From positions 62,001 through 126,000 of the forward strand of contig JAJKFH010001480.1 in NCBI GenBank assembly GCA_023333565.1: a stretch of DNA of 64,000 bases. The letters are read 5' to 3'. The translations under genes were made by a program, and so were the position numbers. The notes beneath the pieces were generated by a model that ran no database searches, had not been told where the DNA came from, and worked only from the letters and a program-made list of their open reading frames with translations. The DNA comes from Puffinus mauretanicus (lineage: Eukaryota > Chordata > Aves > Procellariiformes > Procellariidae). Shown in pieces: positions 52,601-56,832 of this stretch; the stretch's first letter is position 1, and every line of letters starts with the position of its first letter.

Positions 52601-55600
52601 ATCCCTCTGATCCTTGTCATTGAATCTCCTCCTCACTCACTGAGAATCTCATGTTTATTTCTCAGTCCCTTTGAGGCTGCAATCTTCAGTTGCAGCCCGC
52701 TCTCCAACACCACTGGAAATTTGCCTGCCCCTTCCCTCCCAATAGCTCAAGTGTTCCCACTGCCTTTGAGGGGTTTCCTCTTCTTCCATCATGACCCTCT
52801 GGTGGTTCTCAATCACGCTCTCTGCAGTGATCTGATCACTTTGCTGGTGGGGTAAGATATCTACAAAAGACCACCACTGCTCTTGATGGAACAGCTTCTC
52901 TCCACTTTGTTACAGAGGCGGTCACACCTTGTGTATTGGGTATAAATAGCAAGGTGCTGGCAGCGGGGGGCTGCAGGGGCGGCCTCTGTGAGGAGAGGCC
53001 AGGGCTAAACTGTGCCAGACATACTTGGTTCCAATGGACCCAATGAGCCCATCAGCCAAGATGGTGGCACCTCAGGGAAACATTTTTAAGAAAGACCAAA
53101 GAAAGCCAGAGAGAGGAGGATGGAATAAAAAGAGTGAAAAACAACAGAGGAAACACCAAGGCCAGAGGAGGAGAGGTGGAGAAGGTTGAGGAGGAGGTAG
53201 AGGAGGTTGAGGAGGAGGAGGTGCTCTGGGTGGAGCAGATATTCCCTGCAGTCCGTGGAGGACCCACGCTGCAGCAGAGGAAAAGAGTGAGAAGGAAGAA
53301 GGGGCTGCCCATTGCCTCACTGAAGGGACTGAGTGCAATCTATGGCAATAACAGGGAGGGGAGAAGAGGTGCTTGGAGTGAACCTGAACCCTGGAAAGGT
53401 GGAGTCAAAGTGTGTAAATGTTAGTTTCTTCTTTTTCTTGTTTTTGTTTCCCACTACCCGAATCAGTAATAGTTTATTTTAATTGGTAATAAATTAATTT
53501 CCCCAATTCGAGTTCTGTTTTGTCTGCAACAGTAACTGGTAAGCAATCTCGCTGTCTTTACCTTGATCCACAAGCTTTCTCCCCCGTTTTTCCTCTTTCG
53601 TCCCCTTGTCCTGTTGAGGAGGGGAGTGAGTGGGAGACTAGCTGCTAGTGAAGGCCAACCCAGCCACACCTTGTTTCTCTCTTTCTGATGCATTTATTGA
53701 AGAACTGTTCTGACTGTTTCAACTGGCTGCAACACAGCAATGACATTCTGTTACCTTTTGCAGGCAGATTAAAATCTCTCTGAGGAAGGGACTGCAGAGA
53801 CATTCAATGGAGGTGGGCAGGAGACATAAAAATAATGTGAAATGCAAGGTTTGTACTTACGTTTCCAGAGCAAAGATGACGACTTGGAATATTATTAAGA
53901 ACCATGGGACGTTAGTCAAGGGTAGAAAAGAAACATCTTCCAATGTGTTCCACATCAACATGATTGTGATACTGACTCCTGTGTTACTCATTTGTTTAAT
54001 AGTACACCTTGAGGCTCAAATGAGAGTAAGATTCCAGTGAAATATGCATGGTACAAACAATTAGGTGGTCTTGGTCCTAAAGATCTTATAATCAAACCCA
54101 GTTCTTCAGTGCCTGATCTAATGAATAAGTAAAACACTGGATTGAACTGACAGCCCTGAAGCAGTGTGTCTTGGCACACTAAGCTCTCAGTACTGCAATT
54201 CACGCAACTTCTATTTGTCAAGGCTAACTCATGAGGTGTCTGAGCTATCATAAAATCAAACCCTGTTGTGGTTTGCTACCAATCCAGTCTGATTCCTGGT
54301 CCAAAGTACACCTTCTGCCTCATTTCTGAGTTTCGATCCACAAGAAAGGCTTAAAATACATCAGCACACAGAAGTGATTGAGAACTTTTGTAAAATGTCA
54401 TTCCTCCCAAGGCATTACACACTGGAAGGTTGCAGGACCTCATAGCTCTTTTGTAATTCTCCCTACTTTCTTGCTTCTTTTTACAATTTTAAGAGTTTTA
54501 AGAAGAATTGGGGCAGAGTTGATGTTGGGACTAGGGCCAAAGGATTAACTGGGGAGTTAAGACGGGGCAGGGGCAGAATTAACTGCTAGGCAGGGGACAG
54601 GATGATGATAGACCTCTCCACATTTTTCAGACCACTTTAAACACCAGTCCCCAGCCACAAAGTTGTTGGCTCCATTCTTCTCTATACATGTGTAATGCAT
54701 GTAAGAGAAAGGCAGATGAGTGAGCTCCACCTTGCTGAGTTGCCAAGGACTACCCCTGAGTTACGGATGGGATTGTCTTCTGCTACCCTTCCCAACCTCT
54801 TGGACAAGAATAACGAGCCATGCAGCCCTCTCTCAGTTGTCAGAAGTAAAGGTCTTTCGCTAGGAGCTCTTAGATCATACTGCTAAGGACCATTCATAAG
54901 TGCTAAGGACAACTAATAGTCTTTTTCTTTTTCACTCTTGACAAAATGACCAAGAATTGTATGAGATTTCCATCGGGAGTTGCTTCAGACAGGCTGGCAG
55001 GGAAGAAAGACACTCTCTTTTATGGATATAGCTGCCCTGCTCATATATCCTCGCAGAAGGAGCAAGGGAGATCATTGGTTCAGTTCCTACTTTCCCCATA
55101 GTTCAGAGACAAAGTTTGCTTCATGCTTATCTCCATTCCTGCTGTGTTTGGGTTGTTTGCTCGTGTGACATTACCTGAGAAAGACATCCTGGGTGGAAGC
55201 CACAAGGGAGTAAAACATAAAATTCTTGTCCCCGTTTTGCATGTTTTCCCAAATTTCACAGATGCACTGAACTTTAATGCTCAGTACATCTGAGGAGGGT
55301 GGAATGTAGCATCTTGTAGTGAGCAGAGCACATGTGGTACTGTGTGGTCTACCACTCATTAATGTGAAAGGCAAAGAAGAATCACGAAATGACATAAATG
55401 CAGTGATGTATGTCAGTCTAAAAAACACGTGAAAGGCCACCTTCTACTGCTGTGGTCAGTACAATGCACGCAACCAAATGCTGGAGCACAGCCGTCAGTT
55501 TCTGTTTTGTTGTATTCTTGCCTTCATGGCATTTTGAGACAGTTAAATAACATGTAGACCATGCTTATCTTATGCTGGTAGCTTTGACTTGAATCATACT

Positions 55601-56612
55601 TGGATTACTTCTAAAATGAAAAATATTATCCAGATATTTGTCACAGATGATAAAACTCCTTGTGAATATGTTCCAGCCTTGCCAAATTGTTAACAAAAAT
55701 TTACCAGCCCCCACGCAAAAACTACTGTCCCAGACAGTTACTATGATTAATACCATACACGTCTATCAAACTTAAAATCAAACAAAAAAAAGTACTTCAT
55801 GTACTTCAATGAGTGAGTAGAATTTTGCAAACTGGCTCTATCCACTCAAAGTTCTGCAAACCAATGATAACGCTCAATCCAATTTGCAGTTCTGTCTCCA
55901 TGTTAACTGAAATATATATGCGTGTATATATGTGTGTGTATACACACACATGCACAGTCATTTATAGGCTACGTCTTTAGTATGCAACTCAGGAGGATCA
56001 CATGTATTAGTAATGCTAGAAATACATGTCATATCATTATGCCCATTTTATGTGTTAATTTTAAAGAAATATTGAGCAATTGGACAGGGAATATATTAAG
56101 AGACAGGGTCCCTTTCATTTCTGGATTACTAAATCTAATCTGATGCAACAGCAGATAGCCCGTAACTGCTATTTGGTGATACACTTCAAAAGGAATAGTG
56201 GTCTTAGTCTCATCCCGAGGGACCAAGTAATGACCATGACCAGTTCCAGCAGAGAGCCTGAGAACGGAACAGGTATAGAGACTAACTACATGTTATTGTT
56301 CTAAATGATTACTCTGTATCACTTCAGAAAGCTTGCGCTGCTATTGCCTTTTTATCTTGTTCTTGAGATCTATTCTCTCTCAGGTTGCTGATCTACCACC
56401 TATGTGAGCTCAGCAGTTTTAAAGGGCTAGAAAAGTTTTACTCAACAACCCTAGCACCTCTCCCTTTAGATAACTAAAACTTTATTCCTTGTTTATTTTA
56501 ACTATGTATACTTTGGGACTTTCAGAAGTCTGCAGCAGAACAACAGTTCTCTGTGGAGTCTGCTGCTACAGACGATAAAAACAGTTCTCTTTTCGGAAAC
56601 CTGCAAACCTAG
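3783..56612 (+). CDS. RGS22: RGS22, regulator of G-protein signalling 22 (5'-partial, 24 coding exons in window)
   Basis: Spliced coding region made of 24 exons: 3783-4004, 7817-7902, 9745-9910, 10260-10431, 13376-14042, 14606-14767, 15691-15871, 17483-17622, 18142-18247, 20134-20259, 21829-21930, 27890-28084, 32404-32496, 33029-33195, 35030-35192, 35795-35953, 37771-37830, 39839-40000, 42972-43151, 44731-44871, 48667-48774, 50454-50556, 51135-51244, 56526-56612. The sum is 3858 nt, an open frame of 1285 codons plus TAG; every junction keeps phase. Human RGS22 is about 1264 residues, so nearly all of the protein is here except roughly 40 N-terminal residues. Four RGS-like helical regions are visible, each with the aromatic-rich patterns typical of the fold (for example [47 protein letters not shown]). 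RGS proteins bind active G-alpha subunits and usually speed GTP hydrolysis; RGS22 is reported as testis-enriched and able to bind G-alpha 12/13 and 11. Identification rests on remembered family sequence, not on a search. Confidence 0.95.
4005..7816 (+). other. RGS22 intron (exon 1 to 2)
   Basis: 3.8 kb. Contains a degraded palindromic repeat at 6160-6264 and a possible second one near 4130-4225 (GGGCCAAATTATGCCCTG). An open frame at 5108-5458 has no recognisable domain and I take it as chance. Confidence 0.7.
6160..6264. repeat. Degraded palindromic MITE-like interspersed repeat
   Basis: The left arm CCCAGTTCAGCAAAGCACTT (6160 onward) and the right arm ending GCGTTGCTGGATTGGG (6247-6262) are imperfect inverted complements, with TTAAACTTAAACACGTGC between. 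I recognise this pattern (CAGCAAAGCACTTAAGCACGTGCTTAA in both orientations) as a palindromic short repeat common in turtle, crocodile and bird DNA. Family name not assigned. Confidence 0.6.
7817..7902 (+). CDS. RGS22: RGS22 exon 2 in window
   Basis: 86 nt, entering in phase 0 and leaving with two bases of an Arg codon (AG, completed by G of the next exon). Acceptor TTTTTTCATAG, donor GTACTG. It encodes [19 protein letters not shown] followed by [10 protein letters not shown], among the most conserved strings of the N-terminal half when compared with the human protein as I remember it. Confidence 0.92.
7903..9744 (+). other. RGS22 intron (exon 2 to 3)
   Basis: 1.8 kb. A stretch at 8840-8905 (ending GCTCTCCTGAATCAGGATC) may be half of the same palindromic repeat as at 6160-6264. 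Nothing else recognised. Confidence 0.6.
9745..9910 (+). CDS. RGS22: RGS22 exon 3 in window
   Basis: 166 nt, beginning with the last base of a split Arg codon and ending in phase 0. Acceptor TTTAATTTCAG, donor GTAAAA. Encodes [14 protein letters not shown], then a Pro/acidic stretch (SSPPPEEDD), then [10 protein letters not shown]. The following intron of 349 bp holds nothing I recognise. Confidence 0.92.
10260..10431 (+). CDS. RGS22: RGS22 exon 4 in window
   Basis: 172 nt, phase 0 in, one base (G) carried over. Acceptor TTTTCCTAG, donor GTAAGT. It starts with [18 protein letters not shown], clearly like the human QTKDWFALAK segment, and then becomes Ser/Gln/Asp-rich and poorly conserved, as expected for a disordered linker. 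Exact end is fixed by the strong donor and by phase agreement with exon 5. Confidence 0.88.
10432..13375 (+). other. RGS22 intron (exon 4 to 5)
   Basis: 2.9 kb. I see no mobile element I can name, no RNA gene and no extra exon. The open frames here are shorter than 110 codons and compositionally ordinary. Confidence 0.6.
13376..14042 (+). CDS. RGS22: RGS22 exon 5 in window (large linker plus start of first RGS-like region)
   Basis: The largest exon, 667 nt. Acceptor ATTTAATGCAG; the first two bases complete a Gly codon begun in exon 4, and the exon ends with AG of an Arg codon before GTACTT. The first ~180 codons are a low-complexity, acidic/Ser-rich linker with only short islands of similarity to human (for example QLRVYLDPK). 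The last ~45 codons are highly conserved: [18 protein letters not shown], then [10 protein letters not shown] and [18 protein letters not shown], the front half of the first RGS-like region. A GTG at 13495 is not a start; the frame is open to the splice acceptor. Confidence 0.93.
14606..14767 (+). CDS. RGS22: RGS22 exon 6 in window (first RGS-like region)
   Basis: 162 nt, completing an Arg codon at its start and ending with TG of a Trp codon before GTATGA. Encodes [20 protein letters not shown], then [15 protein letters not shown], which is the back half of the first RGS-like region. The acceptor (TTTTTGTTGACTCAAG) has a modest pyrimidine tract. The 563-bp intron before it (14043-14605) contains a 13-nt A run near 14322 and nothing else I recognise. 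Confidence 0.92.
15603..15623 (+). promoter_or_regulatory. Intronic G-quadruplex motif upstream of exon 7
   Basis: Four G runs of 7, 3, 4 and 4 bases separated by single bases (T, T, A). This fits the strictest G3+N1 rule for an intramolecular quadruplex on the transcribed RNA strand. It lies 68-88 nt upstream of the exon 7 acceptor (AG at 15689-15690), in the region where branch-point and splice regulators bind. A role in splicing is inference. Confidence 0.6.
15691..15871 (+). CDS. RGS22: RGS22 exon 7 in window
   Basis: 181 nt. The first base completes the split Trp codon; the exon ends in phase 0 before GTAAGT. It encodes [19 protein letters not shown], then [19 protein letters not shown], both recognisable in human RGS22. 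Acceptor TTTTTTCCCATAG. A four-run G motif lies about 70 nt upstream in the intron (see 15603-15623). Confidence 0.93.
15872..17482 (+). other. RGS22 intron (exon 7 to 8)
   Basis: 1.6 kb with one degraded palindromic repeat at 16166-16280. No exon or other element recognised. Confidence 0.6.
16166..16280. repeat. Degraded palindromic MITE-like repeat
   Basis: The left end GCAGATTCTGCCCTT (16169-16183) is inversely matched by AAGGGCAGAGTTCTGC (16263-16278); between them AATCCAAAGTAATTC resembles the AATCCGGAGTAACTCC core of a palindromic short repeat frequent in sauropsid genomes. Highly diverged. Confidence 0.55.
17483..17622 (+). CDS. RGS22: RGS22 exon 8 in window (Ser-rich linker)
   Basis: 140 nt, phase 0 in, two bases (TG) carried over. 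Acceptor TTTTATGTCTTTTAG, donor GTAAGT. The encoded peptide is Ser/Thr/Pro/Arg-rich (for example [19 protein letters not shown]) and looks disordered; it corresponds in place to a Pro/Ser/Lys-rich human linker with little sequence conservation. Support is from splice signals and phase rather than homology. Confidence 0.82.
18142..18247 (+). CDS. RGS22: RGS22 exon 9 in window
   Basis: 106 nt; the first G completes a Trp codon and the exon ends in phase 0 before GTAAGT. Acceptor TGTGGATCCAG. Encodes a variable linker ending in [10 protein letters not shown], similar in position to the human RRYAYTEEP segment. The 519-bp intron before it shows nothing notable. Confidence 0.82.
18248..20133 (+). 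other. RGS22 intron (exon 9 to 10)
   Basis: 1.9 kb. Nothing recognised: no named repeat, RNA gene or further exon. Open frames at 19326-19649 (+) and 19559-19876 (-) overlap each other and show no domain. Confidence 0.6.
20134..20259 (+). CDS. RGS22: RGS22 exon 10 in window (start of second RGS-like region)
   Basis: 126 nt, phase 0 to 0. Acceptor TTTAATTTGTCCAG, donor GTATGA. Encodes a Gly/Ser lead and then [18 protein letters not shown] followed by [10 protein letters not shown], the first helices of the second RGS-like region (helical pattern Leu-x-x-Leu, then aromatic Tyr-Tyr-Phe). Confidence 0.94.
20260..21828 (+). other. RGS22 intron (exon 10 to 11)
   Basis: 1.6 kb of AT-rich sequence with no element I can name. 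Confidence 0.6.
21829..21930 (+). CDS. RGS22: RGS22 exon 11 in window (second RGS-like region)
   Basis: 102 nt, phase 0 to 0. Acceptor TTTTTCATCTCTAG, donor GTAAGT. Encodes [20 protein letters not shown] followed by [14 protein letters not shown], almost unchanged relative to human. The donor is followed, 22 nt later, by a 25-bp tandem duplication. Confidence 0.95.
21953..22002. repeat. 25-bp tandem duplication
   Basis: Two adjacent 25-bp copies of TCCCTTCACAAATACATTTG-type sequence (21953-21977 and 21978-22002), differing at two positions. It begins 22 nt after the exon 11 donor. Confidence 0.9.
24865..25002 (+). other. Candidate cryptic or alternative terminal exon, in phase with exon 11
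   Basis: A fair acceptor (TTTTCCTGTTGATCCTTTAG, 24845-24864) opens a frame that is in phase 0 with exon 11 and runs 45 codons to TAA at 25000-25002. The peptide (starting [18 protein letters not shown], later GYEYFFLKD) is not low complexity, but I recognise no family. Using it would end the protein inside the second RGS-like region. Could well be chance. Confidence 0.25.
27890..28084 (+). CDS. RGS22: RGS22 exon 12 in window (second RGS-like region)
   Basis: 195 nt, phase 0 to 0. Acceptor TTTTATTATAG, donor GTAACT. Encodes [17 protein letters not shown], then [20 protein letters not shown] and [15 protein letters not shown]. The FEDLFDxAEEYI string is the hallmark that first identified the gene. 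The genomic frame stays open past the donor to 28246, which is a read-through effect and not part of the exon. Confidence 0.95.
29370..30330 (-). mobile_element. Ancient CR1/L3-like LINE fragment
   Basis: Several strings match, in order, the reverse complement of CR1-clade reverse-transcriptase region sequence: TAATTGTTCCTAAGATTCTA (29834-29853), CCAAGATCTCTTTACTAAGT, TCCAGATAATTTCTGAATG, CAGATCCCTGTGAGACTCCA (30180 onward) and GGGGACCTTCCCTCTCATCC (30267-30286). Divergence is high and small deletions are present, so this is an old copy. Ends are approximate; family level (CR1 versus L3) is uncertain. Confidence 0.72.
32051..32110. repeat. 25-bp AT-rich tandem repeat (2.4 copies)
   Basis: Copies at 32051-32075 and 32076-32100 (ACAATAGACACAATATAATA-type) and a partial third copy to 32110. 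The two full copies differ at one position. Confidence 0.9.
32404..32496 (+). CDS. RGS22: RGS22 exon 13 in window
   Basis: 93 nt, phase 0 to 0. Acceptor TTATTTTTATTAG, donor GTAAGA. Encodes [20 protein letters not shown] followed by [11 protein letters not shown], closely matching the human linker between the second and third RGS-like regions. The following 532-bp intron shows nothing notable. Confidence 0.94.
33029..33195 (+). CDS. RGS22: RGS22 exon 14 in window (start of third RGS-like region)
   Basis: 167 nt, phase 0 in, two bases (GG) carried over. Acceptor TTCTTCCCTCAG, donor GTATGT. The first ~30 codons are variable; the last ~25 ([20 protein letters not shown]) begin the third RGS-like region and align with the human FSDLLNNKLEFEHFRQFL segment. 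Confidence 0.9.
33196..35029 (+). other. RGS22 intron (exon 14 to 15)
   Basis: 1.8 kb containing a complete short hAT-type element (34221-34419). The rest shows nothing I recognise. Confidence 0.7.
34221..34419. mobile_element. Non-autonomous hAT-type DNA transposon (MITE), 199 bp, with 8-bp target-site duplication
   Basis: The ends form terminal inverted repeats: CAGTGGTGTCCAAACTT at the left and, reading inward from the right, CAGTGGTCTCCAAAGTG. CAGTGGT-type ends are characteristic of hAT/Charlie elements. It is flanked by GTCTAGAC (34213-34220) and GTCTAGAG (34420-34427), an 8-bp target duplication with one mismatch, the length typical of hAT. There is no transposase frame. Several CpGs survive near 34374-34400, which suggests that the copy is not very old. 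Confidence 0.88.
35030..35192 (+). CDS. RGS22: RGS22 exon 15 in window (third RGS-like region)
   Basis: 163 nt; the first C completes a Gly codon and the exon ends in phase 0 before GTATCA. Encodes [16 protein letters not shown], a Lys/Glu-rich helix, then [20 protein letters not shown], nearly identical in its last part to human. Acceptor TTTGTTTGTAG. Confidence 0.95.
35640..35725. repeat. Possible degraded palindromic repeat
   Basis: AGCATGCATTAAATGCTTTG and CATGCTTTGCTAAATCAAGG resemble arms of the palindromic repeat seen at 6160-6264. It lies in the 602-bp intron between exons 15 and 16, which otherwise shows nothing notable. Confidence 0.35.
35795..35953 (+). CDS. RGS22: RGS22 exon 16 in window (end of third RGS-like region)
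   Basis: 159 nt, phase 0 to 0. Acceptor TTTGGATTACTTAG, donor GTAATT. Encodes [16 protein letters not shown], then [20 protein letters not shown] and FLADEHH, matching the human HLSGGWGKILHEQL and VWLPLFLA strings. Confidence 0.94.
36378..36397. repeat. (TC)10 microsatellite
   Basis: Uninterrupted TC dinucleotide run of 20 bp. Confidence 0.95.
37225..37437 (+). other. Candidate alternative terminal exon of RGS22 (in phase with exon 16)
   Basis: A strong acceptor (TTTTCTCTTTCTTACTGC..ATTCAG, ending 37224) opens a frame in phase 0 with exon 16 that runs 70 codons ([18 protein letters not shown] at the start) to TAA at 37435-37437. An AATAAA sits 226 nt downstream (37663-37668), followed by a CTGTGGTCT stretch. 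Together these make a complete terminal-exon architecture. The peptide has no family I recognise; a vague likeness of its start to the RGS22 MKDIAEELL motif could mean an old exon duplication or nothing. Use would delete the fourth RGS-like region. Confidence 0.35.
37663..37668 (+). promoter_or_regulatory. AATAAA, possible intronic polyadenylation signal
   Basis: Canonical hexamer 226 nt after the stop of the candidate terminal exon at 37225-37437, and 103 nt before exon 17. On its own it is weak evidence, because AATAAA is frequent in AT-rich introns. Confidence 0.3.
37771..37830 (+). CDS. RGS22: RGS22 exon 17 in window (short exon with GC donor)
   Basis: 60 nt, phase 0 to 0. Acceptor TTGTTCAACCGTAG. 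The donor is AAG|GCAAGT, a consensus-grade GC donor instead of GT. It encodes [20 protein letters not shown], which sits exactly where human has MKDIAEELLLQK..GVWK, and the next exon continues HVDNKW against human PVESKW. The genomic frame stays open through the donor until 38139, so use of this donor matters for the product. Confidence 0.86.
37831..37840 (+). promoter_or_regulatory. GC splice donor of exon 17
   Basis: The exon ends ATGTGGAAG and the intron starts GCAAGTGAAG. Apart from C at +2, the site is a perfect donor (AAG|GCAAGT), as is usual for functional GC-AG introns. Homology across the junction supports it: TRMWK then [10 protein letters not shown], against human GVWK then PVESKWISSS. 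Confidence 0.85.
37831..39838 (+). other. RGS22 GC-AG intron (exon 17 to 18)
   Basis: 2.0 kb. The exon 17 frame continues open into it until TAA at 38137-38139, and an in-phase GT donor candidate (ACG|GTAAAT) lies after 38028. An A-rich stretch lies near 39641-39670. No named mobile element seen. Confidence 0.65.
39839..40000 (+). CDS. RGS22: RGS22 exon 18 in window (start of fourth RGS-like region)
   Basis: 162 nt, phase 0 to 0. Acceptor TTTCTTCTTTTGACAG, donor GTACGG. Encodes [36 protein letters not shown] and [11 protein letters not shown]: the first four helices of the most canonical RGS-like region. Very close to human. Confidence 0.96.
40001..42971 (+). other. RGS22 intron (exon 18 to 19)
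   Basis: 3.0 kb of AT-rich sequence without a repeat, RNA gene or exon that I can recognise. Confidence 0.6.
42972..43151 (+). CDS. RGS22: RGS22 exon 19 in window (fourth RGS-like region)
   Basis: 180 nt, phase 0 to 0. Acceptor TTTTTCGTCTTTCAG, donor GTAAGA. Encodes [40 protein letters not shown] and [14 protein letters not shown]. Nearly unchanged from human. Confidence 0.96.
43601..43640. repeat. 13-14-bp tandem repeat (3 copies)
   Basis: Three successive copies of AATGTAATGTATT-type sequence (43601-43614, 43615-43627, 43628-43640) directly after an acceptor-like TTCATTACAG. Located in the exon 19 to 20 intron, which otherwise shows nothing notable. Confidence 0.85.
44731..44871 (+). CDS. 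RGS22: RGS22 exon 20 in window (end of fourth RGS-like region)
   Basis: 141 nt, phase 0 to 0. Acceptor TTTCTTTCTGCGCAG, donor GTAAGG. It opens with [20 protein letters not shown], the last helix of the RGS fold, then a strongly basic tail ([14 protein letters not shown]). The ATG at its start is internal, not an initiation codon. The intron before it (43152-44730) has a short tandem repeat at 43601-43640. Confidence 0.95.
45811..45933 (-). mobile_element. MIR-like (CORE-SINE) remnant
   Basis: CATGAAAACTGAGGACCAGT, then ACTCAAGGCCACACACC and CTCCAAAGCACGTTGC follow, in order, the reverse complement of the MIR consensus (ATGAGGAAACTGAGGC, CCCAAGGTCACACAGC, CTCCAAAGCCCGTGCT). MIR elements are ancient and shared across amniotes, so strong divergence is expected. 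Confidence 0.7.
46635..46690. repeat. (TG)n microsatellite and adjacent poly-C run
   Basis: About 14 uninterrupted TG units (46635-46663) follow an AT-rich TATATA tract. After CACCACCCCA comes an 11-base C run (46680-46690). The TG and C runs together can adopt Z-DNA or quadruplex-type structures and are likely polymorphic. Confidence 0.95.
47925..48080 (+). mobile_element. MIR-like (CORE-SINE) remnant
   Basis: GAGTGACTTTGGGAACCATT, TGACCTCTCT, CTCATTTGCAACATGGGGTT match, in order, the MIR core GTGACCTTGGGCAAGTCACT, TAACCTCTCT, CTCATCTGTAAAATGGGG. The following AAAGAGTTTTGGGATC resembles the AAAGTGCTTTGAGATC tail of sauropsid MIR copies. Confidence 0.75.
48667..48774 (+). CDS. RGS22: RGS22 exon 21 in window (C-terminal tail)
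   Basis: 108 nt, phase 0 to 0. Acceptor TTCTTGTTACTGGCAG, donor GTGAAT. Encodes [20 protein letters not shown] followed by a Gly/Ser-containing end (FSNGYGWQ). Weakly conserved; human has a similar ALLSDSF..QPYG stretch at this place. Support is mostly splice signals and phase. Confidence 0.82.
48775..50453 (+). other. RGS22 intron (exon 21 to 22)
   Basis: 1.7 kb. A 13-base A run at about 49619-49631; no element or exon recognised. Confidence 0.6.
50454..50556 (+). CDS. RGS22: RGS22 exon 22 in window (C-terminal tail helix)
   Basis: 103 nt, phase 0 in, one base carried over. Acceptor AATGGTTCTTGCAG, donor GTTGTT (weak). Encodes [20 protein letters not shown], a charged predicted helix almost identical to human [20 protein letters not shown]. 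The following 578-bp intron shows nothing notable. Confidence 0.92.
51135..51244 (+). CDS. RGS22: RGS22 exon 23 in window (C-terminal tail)
   Basis: 110 nt; the first two bases complete a Gly codon, ending in phase 0 before GTGAGT. Acceptor TTTCTATATGCAG. Encodes [14 protein letters not shown] and a Ser/Lys-rich stretch ending in LPKKQK. Human has SSSTMSLKKN at this place, which supports the assignment. Confidence 0.85.
52350..52504. repeat. (GAAAA)n pentanucleotide microsatellite with flanking GAGAA variants
   Basis: A pure purine tract of about 150 bp. The core 52396-52475 is 16 uninterrupted GAAAA units; both flanks are GAGAA/AAAAG variant units. It produces misleading Lys/Arg/Glu-rich open frames on + and Phe/Leu/Ser-rich ones on -. 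Such tracts are usually length-polymorphic. Confidence 0.97.
52932..53668 (+). mobile_element. Solo LTR of an avian endogenous retrovirus, 737 bp, with 5-bp target-site duplication
   Basis: Starts TGTATTGGGT and ends CCCAGCCACA (TG..CA), flanked on both sides by CCTTG (52927-52931 and 53669-53673). Internal landmarks of this common avian LTR type are GCAGCGGGGGGCTGCAGGGG, CCTCTGTGAGGAGAGGCC, an AATAAA poly(A) signal (53488-53493) and, near the 3' end, TGTTGAGGAGGGGAGTGAGT. It lies in sense orientation to RGS22. No gag, pol or env sequence adjoins it, so it is a recombined solo LTR. A 5-bp duplication fits ERVL- or ERV-type integration; I do not assign the class. Confidence 0.9.
53488..53493 (+). 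promoter_or_regulatory. LTR-borne AATAAA polyadenylation signal
   Basis: Canonical hexamer within the solo LTR (GGTAATAAATTAATTT), in the position of the retroviral R-region poly(A) signal. As the LTR is in sense with RGS22, it could end transcripts early in the last intron. Confidence 0.6.
53768..53848 (+). other. Candidate in-phase cassette exon in the last intron
   Basis: Between an acceptor (TTACCTTTTGCAGGCAG, ending 53767) and a donor (AAG|GTTTGT) lies an 81-nt, 27-codon, phase 0-0 open segment ([20 protein letters not shown] within it). It would fit between exons 23 and 24 without shifting the frame. If the upstream AG of the pair (ending 53764) is used, a TAA follows after two codons. 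No homology recognised; probably chance. Confidence 0.15.
56526..56612 (+). CDS. RGS22: RGS22 terminal coding exon (exon 24 in window) with stop
   Basis: Acceptor ACTTTGGGACTTTCAG. In phase 0 it encodes [19 protein letters not shown] followed by nine more residues and TAG at 56610-56612. The start resembles the human SSQK end, where the human protein stops shortly after. I place the end of the gene here from phase, acceptor quality and the nearby ATTAAA; no strong homology supports the last 28 residues, and the 5.3-kb intron before it could hide other terminal exons. Confidence 0.62.
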   Translation, partial: KSAAEQQFSVESAATDDKNSSLFGNLQT

Positions 56613-56826
56613 AAACTCTTCTGGATGGATTTATGCTTTAGTGGCGTTCAAAATACACAATCCAATCATAGTCATTCAGACTTACTTTTGTTGTTTACTG
56701 CCAAGTAATGCAACACATTGGGACTATTTTAGAATTTTTTTAAGCCATCATTTGGATTTGTAAATATTTACACTTAGATGCTATTACTGTGTATTTCACT
56801 TTTCTCTCATCAGACCTGGCATGTTT

Positions 56827-56832
56827 ATTAAA
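56827..56832 (+). promoter_or_regulatory. Candidate polyadenylation signal (ATTAAA) for RGS22
   Basis: ATTAAA lies 215 nt after the stop at 56612 and is followed by a GT-rich stretch (56849-56880). ATTAAA is the commonest variant of AATAAA. No AATAAA occurs nearer; the next I see downstream is near 59776. Confidence 0.45.

Larger units (their letters stand above)
51245..56525 (+). other. RGS22 last intron (exon 23 to 24)
   Basis: 5.3 kb. Carries a GAAAA pentanucleotide array (52350-52504), a complete solo LTR (52932-53668) and, just after it, a candidate in-phase cassette exon (53768-53848). The rest shows only an alternating TA/TG/CA patch at about 55912-55955. Confidence 0.7.

Noticed and set aside
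52251..52623. Overlapping open frames on both strands rich in Lys/Glu or Phe/Leu/Ser
   Set aside because: They are translations of the GAAAA microsatellite, not genes.
53134..53424. Glu/Val-rich 96-codon open frame
   Set aside because: Lies wholly within the solo LTR and reflects its purine-rich repeat; LTRs of this kind do not code.
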